64,000 nt of DNA from Faecalicatena contorta. Lineage in GTDB: Bacteria > Bacillota > Clostridia > Lachnospirales > Lachnospiraceae. The position numbers and the translations under genes are program-made. This document shows, piece after piece, positions 45,283-53,413 of the stretch. The stretch lies in the NCBI RefSeq assembly GCF_021531975.1, contig NZ_JAFBIY010000002.1:124001-188000 (forward strand), read 5' to 3'. Under the pieces are notes generated by a model. It was not told where the DNA came from and made no database searches. It saw only the letters and a program-made list of their open reading frames with translations. Positions within the stretch are counted from its first letter, which is position 1. The number at the start of each line of letters is the position of its first letter.

Positions 45283-45639
45283 TTACTTTTTCATCTTTGT
45301 GTCGAAAATCAGCGATGCGAGGTACCCAAAAACAAGTGCTGCACAAATGCCGACTGCACTGGCCTTGAAGCCTCCCATAAAAATTCCGATAAATCCTTCT
45401 TTATCAACCGCCTCTTTTACACCTTTCCAGAGGAGATTGCCGAATCCACATAACGGCACGCTGGCTCCTGCTCCTGCAAACTCCTGGAACGGCTGATAAA
45501 TGTGCAGTGCACCAAGCACCGCACCGCTGCAGACGAGAAGAACCATGATGCGCCCTGGCATCAGTTTGGTGCGGTCTAAAAGTATCTGGGTCAAGGCACA
45601 GATCAGGCCGCCCACCCAAAAAGCATTTATATAATCCAT
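45283..45639 (-). CDS. spoVAE: Stage V sporulation protein AE
   Basis: 118 aa with four hydrophobic segments. SpoVA proteins move Ca-dipicolinate into the forespore and out at germination. GAGASVPLCGFGNLL and the FGYLASLIFDTKMKK end match SpoVAE (AEb-type). It is last of the spoVA set but separated from spoVAD by a 288-bp repeat array, which may affect its expression. AAAGGAGAGAG precedes the ATG. Confidence 0.92.
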   Translation of the reverse strand: MDYINAFWVGGLICALTQILLDRTKLMPGRIMVLLVCSGAVLGALHIYQPFQEFAGAGASVPLCGFGNLLWKGVKEAVDKEGFIGIFMGGFKASAVGICAALVFGYLASLIFDTKMKK

Positions 45640-45656
45640 ATACTCTCTCCTTTCTC

Positions 45657-45944
45657 AGGGACGGGTTTTTTTCTCCGCGGGACACCGCCCGCTCTTGCTT
45701 AGGGACGGGACTTTTTCTCCGCGGGGCACCGCCCGCTCTTGCTTAGGGACGAGGCTTTTTCTCCGCGGGACACCGCCCGCCCTTGCTTAGGGACGGGGCT
45801 TTTTCTCCGCGGAACACCGCCTGCCCTTGCTTAGGGACGGGGCTTTTTCTCCGCGGAACACCGCCTGCCCTTGCTTAGGGACGGGGCTTTTTCTCCGCCG
45901 GACACCGCCTGGCGGTGTCCCTGCTCGAAAAACCCCCGTCCCTA
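45657..45944. repeat. 44-bp tandem repeat array ending in a long palindrome (GGGAC family)
   Basis: Five head-to-tail 44-bp units start at 45657, 45701, 45745, 45789 and 45833 (AGGGACGGGGCTTTTTCTCC, then GCGGGACACCGCCCGC-type stem). The sixth copy (45877-45944) is a full inverted repeat: AGGGACGGGG to CCCCGTCCCT, with inner GGACACCGCC/GGCGGTGTCC. The array ends in the spoVAD stop codon. It fills the 302-bp gap between spoVAD and spoVAE; no ORF on it is convincing. Confidence 0.92.
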
Positions 45945-46967
45945 GCAATGCTCCAGCACGATGGCGTGAGCGATTCCGGGGACACTGGCGCCCTCATTGT
46001 AGCTTACGGTAGACATAAGTGCACCCGTGGGAACAAAAAGCACACGTTTCCATTCGCCGCGTATCAGCTTGGGCAGTATATAAGAAGAAAGGGTTACTGC
46101 CGCGCAGCCGCAGCCGCTTCCACCTGCATGTGTATCCTGCGTCTTCTGTTCAAATATTGTCATGCCGCAGTCCATATGATTTTTCTTAATATCTACGCCT
46201 TTTCCACGCATCAGGTCAAACAAAATGCTCTGTCCCACGTACCCCAGATCTCCGGTGATAATGCGGTTATAATCCTCCGGGCTTCGTCCAAAGTCTTCCA
46301 GATGGCGCACGATCGTGTCGCAGGCCGCCGGTGCCATACAGGCGCCCATATTCTGTGAGTCTTTCAGCCCATAATCTACAATTTTCCCCACTGTGACAGC
46401 GGTTATCCGCACATGGCTTCGCCTTTTCCCAACAAGAAATGCGCCGCTTCCGGTCACCGTCCAGTGTGCGGACAACGGGCGCTGACTTGCGTAGCTAAGC
46501 GGGAAACGAAATTCTTTCTCAGCACTGCCGAAATGGCTCGATGTCACTGCCAGCATACATTCGCCATAGCCTGCTGCCACGCTCATTGCTGCCAGTGCCA
46601 GCGCCTCACCGGATGTGGAACAGGCGCCGTACAGACCAAACATAGGAATCTCAAGCCCTTCTACTCCCATGGATGTTGCTGTTCCCTGGCGAAGGAGGTC
46701 TCCACCAAACAGATACCTGACCTCACAGGGAGCAACATGGGCTTTGCCCATCGCCAGAACACAGGCTTCCCTCTGCATATTACTTTCCGCTTCCTCCCAT
46801 GTATTGCCGCCAAAGAGGTCGTCTTCACACACCATGTCGAACATACTGCCAAGCGGACCTTCGCCTTCCTTTTTTCCTGCAACCGATGCACTGCTGATGA
46901 GATATGGCGACTGCGCAAATGCGATGCTCTGTGTTCCTCTTGTTAATTCACTCTGACTCATAAACAA
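45942..46967 (-). CDS. spoVAD: Stage V sporulation protein AD
   Basis: 341 aa, thiolase-like fold without catalysis; SpoVAD binds dipicolinic acid during sporulation. LYGACSTSGEALALAAM and HAGGSGCGCAAVTLSSYI are family signatures. The stop codon TAG is formed at the edge of the repeat array. It follows the 68-aa gene by 5 nt. Confidence 0.95.
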   Translation of the reverse strand: MFMSQSELTRGTQSIAFAQSPYLISSASVAGKKEGEGPLGSMFDMVCEDDLFGGNTWEEAESNMQREACVLAMGKAHVAPCEVRYLFGGDLLRQGTATSMGVEGLEIPMFGLYGACSTSGEALALAAMSVAAGYGECMLAVTSSHFGSAEKEFRFPLSYASQRPLSAHWTVTGSGAFLVGKRRSHVRITAVTVGKIVDYGLKDSQNMGACMAPAACDTIVRHLEDFGRSPEDYNRIITGDLGYVGQSILFDLMRGKGVDIKKNHMDCGMTIFEQKTQDTHAGGSGCGCAAVTLSSYILPKLIRGEWKRVLFVPTGALMSTVSYNEGASVPGIAHAIVLEHC

Positions 46968-46972
46968 AACTC

Positions 46973-47179
46973 CTATCCGCTGTATTTTTCTCCCAGACTA
47001 TTCACAAACCGTTCCATATCCTCTCTGGTATGCATATGCCGGCTTTTCTCCACTGTTTCTTCTTTCTGCGCATCCGTCATATTTGCAAATATTTCCATAG
47101 ATTCTGCATTGGCAGCAAGGGATAAGCCAAATCCAATCGGCAAATCTCCTCCCTGCCCAATATTCCATTTATGATCCAT
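46973..47179 (-). CDS. Small protein between spoVAC and spoVAD
   Basis: 68 aa, soluble, mostly helical and charged (MDHKWNIGQGGDLPIGFGLS start; DAQKEETVEKSRHMHTRED middle). AAGGGGAG precedes the ATG and the gene sits 5 nt before spoVAD and 27 nt after spoVAC, so it is part of the operon and likely forespore-expressed. B. subtilis has no gene here. The family resembles small acid-tolerant spore proteins only vaguely; function unknown. Confidence 0.75.
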   Translation of the reverse strand: MDHKWNIGQGGDLPIGFGLSLAANAESMEIFANMTDAQKEETVEKSRHMHTREDMERFVNSLGEKYSG

Positions 47180-47206
47180 TAATATCTCCCCTTCCTATAC
47201 ATTTCA

Positions 47207-47650
47207 TCATTTCAAAATCCAGTATACAAGTCCCAGCACCCAACTTGTAAAAGTGCCATATAAGATGACCGGGCCTGCTATGGTAAATATTTTGCACCCG
47301 ACGCCCATGACCTGTCCTTCCTTCTGATACTCAATTGCCGGAGCCGCCACCGAATTTGCGAAACCTGTAATCGGTACCAGCGCTCCCGCACCGCCCCATT
47401 TGGCAATACGGGGATAAATATTGAATCCTGTCAGTATAACACTGACCAGCACAAGGATCATGGAAGTCCAGCCGCCGCTTATATCTTTGTCTAATCCCTG
47501 ATTCTCACAATAGTTCAAAATTCCCTGACCAATCACACAGATAATACCACCTGTTACAAATGCTTTTGCCATATTGACCGGAAGATTATGAACCGGAGTC
47601 TTCTTTTTCACATAGTTTTTATATGCCTGCTGCTGTTGTTTTTTGTCCAT
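47207..47650 (-). CDS. spoVAC: Stage V sporulation protein AC
   Basis: 147 aa, four membrane helices after a Gln/Lys-rich N-terminus. SpoVAC is a mechanosensitive channel for dipicolinate release. WGGAGALVPITGFANSVAAP is the conserved core. Start at MDKKQQQQ chosen because GGAGGGAAAGG is directly upstream. Confidence 0.94.
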   Translation of the reverse strand: MDKKQQQQAYKNYVKKKTPVHNLPVNMAKAFVTGGIICVIGQGILNYCENQGLDKDISGGWTSMILVLVSVILTGFNIYPRIAKWGGAGALVPITGFANSVAAPAIEYQKEGQVMGVGCKIFTIAGPVILYGTFTSWVLGLVYWILK

Positions 47651-47677
47651 TTTCCTTTCCCTCCTTTCTCTCTTCAC

Positions 47678-47720
47678 TGTACCCCGGGGTATAATGCTGC
47701 GCAAAATACCCCGGGGTACA
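47678..47720. repeat. CCCCGGGG inverted pair between spoVAB and spoVAC
   Basis: TGTACCCCGGGGTAT (47678-47692) and its reverse complement (47706-47720) form 15-bp arms with a 13-nt loop. The core AATACCCCGGGGTATT also forms the tip of the palindrome at 58728-58807, so the two may be related. On the spoVA transcript it lies between the spoVAB stop and the spoVAC start. Confidence 0.8.
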
Positions 47721-47728
47721 ATTTTGTT

Positions 47729-48145
47729 TTACCACCTCTTCACAAAGAACAGTAACGCCCCCATTCCTTTCCCAATCGCCACAGACGCAATCAGATAAGG
47801 TACATATCTCAGTAATTTTACCCTTCTTATAAAAATTGGAAATACATTCAGTATCTCTGCAAGTGCCATTGCCCAGCATCCTACAAAGATACCGCCAAAC
47901 AGCCCAAATACCGGTGCGATCCACGCCCCATAAGGAATATGGATCTGATAGATAAAGAAAATGTTTCCCAGTATACCGCCAAGAGCAACGCTGTCTTCAT
48001 ACAGAAGAATGTGTTCTCCTGTATGTGTACGGTCGGCAAAATCAGACACAACGCCTAATCCGATGATAAAGGAGAACAGGCCTCCTGCCACCACCATTCC
48101 CGCGCTAAGTCCGACGACTGCCAGAAGTATGTTTTCTGCCCACAT
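47729..48145 (-). CDS. spoVAB: Stage V sporulation protein AB
   Basis: 138 aa, about four to five membrane helices; start overlaps the end of spoVAA by 41 nt. VVGLSAGMVVAGGLFSFIIG and WCWAMALAEILNVFPIF-like core (seen as GCWAMALAEILN) are family matches. Required for spore DPA uptake in B. subtilis. Confidence 0.92.
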   Translation of the reverse strand: MWAENILLAVVGLSAGMVVAGGLFSFIIGLGVVSDFADRTHTGEHILLYEDSVALGGILGNIFFIYQIHIPYGAWIAPVFGLFGGIFVGCWAMALAEILNVFPIFIRRVKLLRYVPYLIASVAIGKGMGALLFFVKRW

Positions 48146-48779
48146 CCAGCTCCTTCTCCTTTCTGGAAAAGTTTTCGATCATTGTTGTCTGCAGATCATT
48201 TTCATACAGACGCATTTCCACTTCCATTGGTGTCGGATCGACGGTAAACTTTTTCTTTCCGAAATGGTTGAAAAATGTGAGAATACCGATAATGAGTCCG
48301 ATACTGTATGTCAGCTCCAGTATCGTAAAACCATCATTTTTTGTCCCCGTTATAAATTCATAGATCTGGGAAAACATTTTGGTCACATTGACATCGTTAT
48401 TGAATGCCATAATCGAAAACGCGGCCCCCAGAAAGCTGATGATAACGACAAGTATTGTTTTTGCAATGTGCGCTGCCCCTCCGGCAGTCGTCTGGTCTTC
48501 ATATGTGACGATAAAATCCTGCTCGCCCACGTTCTGCACATCTATATTCGGGTATTCTTCATGGATCAGTTCAATGACCCTGAGAATGGAAACCGCTGTA
48601 CGGCTCTGGTTCTTCTTATCCAATGGATGCAGATGTACAAGCTTCAGTGTCCGAAGCTTTGGCACAACGGAAGGATTGGCACATTCCATCTGAAGCACAT
48701 CTCCCAGTGTTACTTCCTCTTTCGTTACCTCAATATTACGATCTGCTTTTATATAAACGGTATCTCCCTTTCCTGCCAT
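48105..48779 (-). CDS. spoVAA: Stage V sporulation protein AA
   Basis: 224 aa: an extracytoplasmic N-terminal domain (to about 105) and two C-terminal helices. IKADRNIEVTKEEVTLGDVL is the conserved start. Translation may begin at ATG 48779 or at the GTG two codons before; the ribosome binding site AGCAGGG is shared with the end of the 51-aa gene upstream, which suggests coupling. Confidence 0.9.
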   Translation of the reverse strand: MAGKGDTVYIKADRNIEVTKEEVTLGDVLQMECANPSVVPKLRTLKLVHLHPLDKKNQSRTAVSILRVIELIHEEYPNIDVQNVGEQDFIVTYEDQTTAGGAAHIAKTILVVIISFLGAAFSIMAFNNDVNVTKMFSQIYEFITGTKNDGFTILELTYSIGLIIGILTFFNHFGKKKFTVDPTPMEVEMRLYENDLQTTMIENFSRKEKELDVGRKHTSGSRRT

Positions 48780-48781
48780 TT

Positions 48782-48937
48782 TCACACCCTGCTTTCTGCC
48801 TGTACCATGACAAGCGTTCCTTCACTGACATCTTTTTCTTTGTTTTTTTCTCCAAAATAATAGATACAGCCTACAAGAACAGCAAGTGCCACAATGAAAA
48901 TCAGGCACACCCGCAGCTTTTTCCTCGCTTCTTCCAT
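48782..48937 (-). CDS. 51-aa single-pass membrane protein between sigF and spoVAA
   Basis: Start ATG 48937 with AGGTGG upstream; stop TGA at 48782. Sequence begins MEEARKKLRVC, has one hydrophobic helix (residues about 9-27) and a charged tail. It overlaps no other gene and lies in the spoIIA-spoVA transcript, its stop touching the spoVAA start. Too short for standard gene finders. Likely a small forespore membrane protein; role unknown. Confidence 0.72.
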   Translation of the reverse strand: MEEARKKLRVCLIFIVALAVLVGCIYYFGEKNKEKDVSEGTLVMVQAESRV

Positions 48938-49008
48938 ACTGCCACCTGCCTTTACAAGTTTTTGTTAGTATGAACAAAGTATCCGGAAAATATGCACGGG
49001 TATGCCTG

Positions 49009-49722
49009 CTATATTCGTTCTCTTAAGTTATTTAGTATTTTTTTCTCAAGTCTCGACACCTGCACCTGCGAAATTCCCATTTTCCTGCCAACTTCCGACT
49101 GGGTTTTTTCTGCAAAGTACCGCAGGTAAATGAGTTGTCTTTCGTCTTTATCCAGCTGACTCAGAAGATCTGTAAGGAGCATATGATCCAGTACTTTATC
49201 TTCCTTTCGTTCTTCTTCCGCCAGCTTATCCATCAGCATGATCTCGTTTCCATCCTGCTGATAGATCGTTTTTTGCAGAGACTCTACCTCTGCTCCCGCA
49301 TCCAGTGCCATCACAAGCTCTTCCTGCTCTACATGAAGAGCCCCGGCAATTTCTGCAACAGATGGTTCCCGCCCCAGCTGTTCTCGCAATTCTTCCTGAC
49401 ACAGATATGCCTTATATGATAGTTCCTTTAATGAGCGGCTTACTTTTATCATCCCGTCATCCCGGAGAAACCTCTTGATTTCTCCGGAGATCATAGGCAC
49501 CGCATATGTGGAAAATCGCACATCATAAGACAGATCAAACTTATCGATTGCTTTTAACAGCCCGATATTTCCAATCTGAAATAAATCCTCTGCCTCCGCA
49601 CCGCGATTATAAAATCTCTTCACAACACACCACACAAGACCTGCATTTTCCTCTACCAGACGTGCTCTCGCTTCTTCATCTCCTTCGTGGGATCTCTTGA
49701 TCAAAGCGATTGTGTGGTCCAT
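49009..49722 (-). CDS. sigF: Sporulation sigma factor SigF
   Basis: 237 aa sigma-70-like factor, first forespore-specific sigma. Region 2 (FDLSYDVRFSTYAVPMISGE), region 3 and region 4 with the helix-turn-helix KTQSEVGRKMGISQVQVSRL are intact. It overlaps spoIIAB by 22 nt. Held inactive by SpoIIAB until SpoIIAA is dephosphorylated. Confidence 0.97.
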   Translation of the reverse strand: MDHTIALIKRSHEGDEEARARLVEENAGLVWCVVKRFYNRGAEAEDLFQIGNIGLLKAIDKFDLSYDVRFSTYAVPMISGEIKRFLRDDGMIKVSRSLKELSYKAYLCQEELREQLGREPSVAEIAGALHVEQEELVMALDAGAEVESLQKTIYQQDGNEIMLMDKLAEEERKEDKVLDHMLLTDLLSQLDKDERQLIYLRYFAEKTQSEVGRKMGISQVQVSRLEKKILNNLRERI

Positions 49723-50156
49723 ATTTTACGTCCTTTTCCGATTATTTTTTCCATTTTTACAACAGTTCCTTCTCCCGGTGTGGAAACAACTTCCAGATGG
49801 TCCATAAAGGCTTCCATAAACGAAAATCCCATGCCGGAACGGTCAAGCTCGGGCTTTGTAGTAAACAAAGGCTCCATAGCCTGTTCTACATTTTCCATGC
49901 CCTTCCCCTTATCCTCCACTTCCAGATAAAGCGTCTTCCCTTCTGTCCTGCAACGAATCGTAATGTCCTTTACTTCATTTTCATATCCGTGGATAATGGC
50001 ATTGGTAACCGCCTCCGATACGGCTGTCTTAACATCCGACACTTCTTCCACCGTAGGATTTAATGATGTCATAAAAGCCGCCACTGTTACTCGGGCAAAA
50101 GACTCATTGCTTGAGCGGCTGTCAAAGATCAACTGCATTTCATTCGTATTTTCCAT
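49701..50156 (-). CDS. spoIIAB: Anti-sigma F factor / kinase SpoIIAB
   Basis: 151 aa GHKL kinase. N-box SEAVTNAIIHGYEN, G1 box EDKGKGMENVEQ and G2 region SGMGFSFMEAF are present. It binds SigF and phosphorylates SpoIIAA. Starts 1 nt before the spoIIAA stop region and overlaps sigF. Confidence 0.97.
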   Translation of the reverse strand: MENTNEMQLIFDSRSSNESFARVTVAAFMTSLNPTVEEVSDVKTAVSEAVTNAIIHGYENEVKDITIRCRTEGKTLYLEVEDKGKGMENVEQAMEPLFTTKPELDRSGMGFSFMEAFMDHLEVVSTPGEGTVVKMEKIIGKGRKIWTTQSL

Positions 50157-50468
50157 CTACTCTTCCTCCTCATATATCTGCATTATTTTTGTCACACCTG
50201 ACATCTTAAGAATCTGTTTCATCCTTTCATTTGTGTGCACTGCACACACCTCCCCTCCAAGCATATAGACCTTCTTATATCTTCCCATGATAACGCCAAT
50301 GCCTGAGCTGTCCATAAAATCCGTATCTGCAAAATCAAAGATGACATAACGCACATGATTGTGCTCGATCAGATGATCGGATTCTTTCCGGATCTCCTCT
50401 GCATTGTGATGATCCAGCTCATGGGGAAGATACACTGTGAGACAGTTTTCCTGTACCTGATACTCCAT
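50157..50468 (-). CDS. spoIIAA: Anti-anti-sigma factor SpoIIAA
   Basis: 103 aa STAS domain. The phosphorylatable serine is in DFMDSSGIGVIMGRY (residues about 50-64). Dephosphorylated SpoIIAA frees SigF in the forespore. First gene of the operon; AAGGAGG precedes the ATG. A SigH-type promoter is expected in 50469-50530 but I could not identify one with confidence. Confidence 0.97.
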   Translation of the reverse strand: MEYQVQENCLTVYLPHELDHHNAEEIRKESDHLIEHNHVRYVIFDFADTDFMDSSGIGVIMGRYKKVYMLGGEVCAVHTNERMKQILKMSGVTKIMQIYEEEE

Positions 50469-50530
50469 AGAACCTCCTTACCGGGAAATCTCCCTTTTTA
50501 CTCCCTGAAAGCGCCGCCGGCGCACGCGAA

Positions 50531-50562
50531 AAAAGGATATGCGTTCGTTTGCATATCCTTTT
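50531..50562 (-). terminator. Terminator between the TPR gene and spoIIA
   Basis: AAAAGGATATGC pairs with GCATATCCTTTT around an 8-nt loop; the minus strand continues with TTTTTTCGCG. It closes the valS-to-TPR run and isolates the sporulation operon. Confidence 0.85.
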
Positions 50563-50583
50563 CTTTCGTACTTTTTCTATCAA

Positions 50584-51948
50584 TTATTCGTCTGTACTGT
50601 CCGGATCCGTTCCGCCTGCAGACGGGGCATTCTGTGCATCCAGCGCCGCCTGTGCAGTCTGTGCCGCTTCCTTGTCAGAATAATTCTCCACAAGCTTCTG
50701 ATACAGGAGATTTGCCTTATCCTGTTCTCCCTGTTTCTCATAGGACTGCGCAAGCAGAAGCATTGCCTGTCCGTCTTCATATCCCTCATCCATACGCATC
50801 ACCGTCTCCAGATTGCTGACGGCATACTCATAATTTGCCACTTCAAAATTCTTCTGGGATGTACTGTATAACTTGCTGCACATCTCCGGGAATAACTTTC
50901 CGGTGATCTCATCATAGGTCTCACGTCCGGTCGTCCCAAGAGAATCCGGTGTGATCTTAAGAAGCTCTTCCAGCATCGCCGCATTACTCATGTCCTTTGC
51001 CTTATAATGTGCTGCCACATTCATAAGCGTCTCATAGCTTTCCTGCGTAGATGCCGCCGTTGCCTGTGCATTCTCAGCCTCCTCACTTGTCGCCCGGTAT
51101 TCTTCCAGTTCCGTCTTGAGCGCGCTGATCTGTGACTTCTGCGTAGCAATCTGGTCACTGAACTCTACGACCTGCTCATTCAGTTTTTTCTGCTTCGAAG
51201 AATTCATGGCCGGCATAATGAGGAACCACATGACGGCAATCCCGACAAGCACACCGATACCGATATTGATGACCGTATTTCTTCCCGAATGCTCCTTAAA
51301 TGTAGAAGCCACCGGCTGAATGATCGTTTCATTGCCAATATTGTATGTAACTGTCTGTTGCTCCTTTTTCTGCGCATTCTTTACCGGAACAGGCCGTTCC
51401 TTACGGATCTGATTCAGCTCATGCATATAACGAAGCGTCAGCTCATTTGTCGTATCCAGCCTGTGCGCCGTGCGAAGCGCCTGTCTTGCACTCGCATACT
51501 GCTCCGTATGAAGATACAAAAAAGCGAGAAGCTGATACGCCTTTACATAAGTCGGATGCGATGCGATAGCTTTTTTCAACTGAATGATCGCCAGATCTTC
51601 CCCGTTCTGTTTTGCATAGATCAGGCTCTGGTTATATCTCTTCACTGCCTGATTGATCTCCGCCAGTTCTCCCGGCGTCTCCTGCACTTTGCTGATATAG
51701 TAATTCGCTATATTATCATGGGACTGAAAATTCTTACTGAGGATCCACTCCACCAGGGCTTCCACTACGTCTCCACGGCCATAATAGACAAGACCCAGCA
51801 GATTCCTCGCTGCAATATTCGCTGTATTATATTGTAAACTTCGTTTGAGAGAAGTAATCGCACCGGACATATCCCGGATATTTGCCTTTTTCAGACCGTC
51901 ATTATACCAGTAATTCGACTGGTATACGAGTTTCGTTGTATAATCCAT
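50584..51948 (-). CDS. Membrane-anchored TPR protein
   Basis: 454 aa. N-terminal TPR-like helices (about 1-180), a polar linker, one membrane helix (about 226-247), a coiled coil (about 250-300), and further TPR helices outside (about 310-440) with a disordered acidic tail. One side is cytoplasmic, the other extracytoplasmic, suggesting a scaffold across the membrane. Conserved tandem position after folC and the 44-aa gene; function unknown. Confidence 0.75.
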   Translation of the reverse strand: MDYTTKLVYQSNYWYNDGLKKANIRDMSGAITSLKRSLQYNTANIAARNLLGLVYYGRGDVVEALVEWILSKNFQSHDNIANYYISKVQETPGELAEINQAVKRYNQSLIYAKQNGEDLAIIQLKKAIASHPTYVKAYQLLAFLYLHTEQYASARQALRTAHRLDTTNELTLRYMHELNQIRKERPVPVKNAQKKEQQTVTYNIGNETIIQPVASTFKEHSGRNTVINIGIGVLVGIAVMWFLIMPAMNSSKQKKLNEQVVEFSDQIATQKSQISALKTELEEYRATSEEAENAQATAASTQESYETLMNVAAHYKAKDMSNAAMLEELLKITPDSLGTTGRETYDEITGKLFPEMCSKLYSTSQKNFEVANYEYAVSNLETVMRMDEGYEDGQAMLLLAQSYEKQGEQDKANLLYQKLVENYSDKEAAQTAQAALDAQNAPSAGGTDPDSTDE

Positions 51949-51962
51949 AAATTTCGTTCCTT

Positions 51963-52097
51963 CTACCTTGTCTGTTCCACAACCTCACGGATAATATCGG
52001 TCATATCCGTCAGATCCTCCTGATATACTGCATCTTCAATATCTTCTACTTCCAGACTTGGCTGGAACTTCTTAATCTCTTCTTCATAATTCAGCAT
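51963..52097 (-). CDS. Small acidic 44-aa protein between folC and the TPR gene
   Basis: ATG at 52097 with AGGAGG 8 nt upstream; begins MLNYEEEIKKFQPSL and ends REVVEQTR before TAG at 51963. Very acidic and helical (LEVEDIEDAVYQEDLTDM). It overlaps the folC end by 14 nt, and its stop is 14 nt before the TPR start, which uses AAGGAACG. The spacing and site argue for a real gene. No family recognised. Confidence 0.7.
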   Translation of the reverse strand: MLNYEEEIKKFQPSLEVEDIEDAVYQEDLTDMTDIIREVVEQTR

Positions 52098-53412
52098 CTT
52101 CATCGCCTCCTGACAACAGATTCTCTATCATTCCGGCGAGATAAAGAGAACCCAGACAATAAATGTAGGCATCTTTTTCCCGCTCGCGGTACGCTGCCTC
52201 TACAGCAGCCTTAACATCCTTTTCTACAATTACTTTCCGATCTGTATATTTCCGGAAAATATCTCCAAGCTCGTTAGCAGCAACTTTTCTCTTATCTTCA
52301 ATCTCCGTTACAACATATGCCTTGGCCGGAAGATGACTGCAGAGATATGCGATCATCTGCTCATATTTCTTATCACTTACCGCTGAAAAAACAATGACCG
52401 GCATTGACTGCCTGTCCTTTTCCAATATCTGTACACTCTCCACAAACGCGGCAATTGCTCCTGGATTATGTGCGCCGTCAATCACCAGATGATCGCCGGC
52501 CTCTTCCATTCGTCCCTTCCACTGTATCGATGCCACTGCCTTCTGCCAGAGCTCTTTGTGAATCTCTTCATCCCGGAGCAGGTATTCCACCGCCTCCATG
52601 GCAATCTCAGCATTTGTCACCTGATAAATCCCGCTGATCGGCACCTTCCATATAACATCTTTATCATACGCATTCACTCTGGAAAAAGCAATATGTTTTC
52701 GGTTCACTTCCCGGATTTCGTACGCATTTTTCGCTATTTCTCTACAGGGTGACTGTAACGAAGATGCCCTTTCTTTTATAACTGCAGAAGCCTCTTTCGA
52801 GCTGCCGTCACAGAACACCGGAACACCCGGTTTAATGATACCGGCCTTCTCTGCGGCAATTGCTTCTATCGTATCACCCAGAATATCTGTATGATCCAGA
52901 CTTATAGATGTAATCACACAGATTGTTGGCTTCGGGCAGGCATTGGTCGCATCCAGTCGTCCGCCAAGCCCGGTCTCAAGCACAAGATATTCGACATCTG
53001 TACGTGAAAATGCCTGCATACCCATTCCAAAAAGGAACTCAAAATAGGACGGATGTGCGATCCCTTCTTCTTCCATCTTTTTCACTACATCATAGACCTG
53101 TGAAAAAACCTCATAAAATTCATCATCGTGAATTGGTTTTCTCCCAATCTGGATTCTCTCATTGATACATACAAGATGAGGAGAAGTAAAAAACCCGGTT
53201 TTCTTCCCCTCAGCCTCTAATATCGCCTGTATATATGCACACACGGAGCCTTTCCCGTTGGTTCCCGCTACATGAATGATCTTACGGTCCATTCCGGGAT
53301 TTCCAAGTCTTCTAAGAAACTGCCTCGTATGCTCCAGTGTGTGCTTTTTCGTAAACTTTGGAAGCTCTTCAATATACTCGACTGCTTCCCCATAATCTGC
53401 CGGCTTTCTCAT
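52084..53412 (-). CDS. folC: Folylpolyglutamate/dihydrofolate synthase, copy 2
   Basis: 442 aa. P-loop [30 protein letters not shown], and HTDILGDTIEAIAAEKAGI show the same family as copy 1, but sequence identity looks moderate. Start at MRKPADYGEA follows the LTA-synthase-like stop by 1 nt with GAGGACG upstream. Not in a folate operon; probably the polyglutamylating enzyme. Confidence 0.92.
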   Translation of the reverse strand: MRKPADYGEAVEYIEELPKFTKKHTLEHTRQFLRRLGNPGMDRKIIHVAGTNGKGSVCAYIQAILEAEGKKTGFFTSPHLVCINERIQIGRKPIHDDEFYEVFSQVYDVVKKMEEEGIAHPSYFEFLFGMGMQAFSRTDVEYLVLETGLGGRLDATNACPKPTICVITSISLDHTDILGDTIEAIAAEKAGIIKPGVPVFCDGSSKEASAVIKERASSLQSPCREIAKNAYEIREVNRKHIAFSRVNAYDKDVIWKVPISGIYQVTNAEIAMEAVEYLLRDEEIHKELWQKAVASIQWKGRMEEAGDHLVIDGAHNPGAIAAFVESVQILEKDRQSMPVIVFSAVSDKKYEQMIAYLCSHLPAKAYVVTEIEDKRKVAANELGDIFRKYTDRKVIVEKDVKAAVEAAYREREKDAYIYCLGSLYLAGMIENLLSGGDEDAEL

Positions 53413-53413
53413 C

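Noticed and set aside
45657-45944. Possible CRISPR array
   Set aside because: Units are head-to-tail 44-bp repeats without unique spacers, there are no cas genes, and the last unit is a palindrome.
50469-50530. SigH promoter for spoIIAA
   Set aside because: Expected from known biology, but no convincing match with correct spacing was seen.
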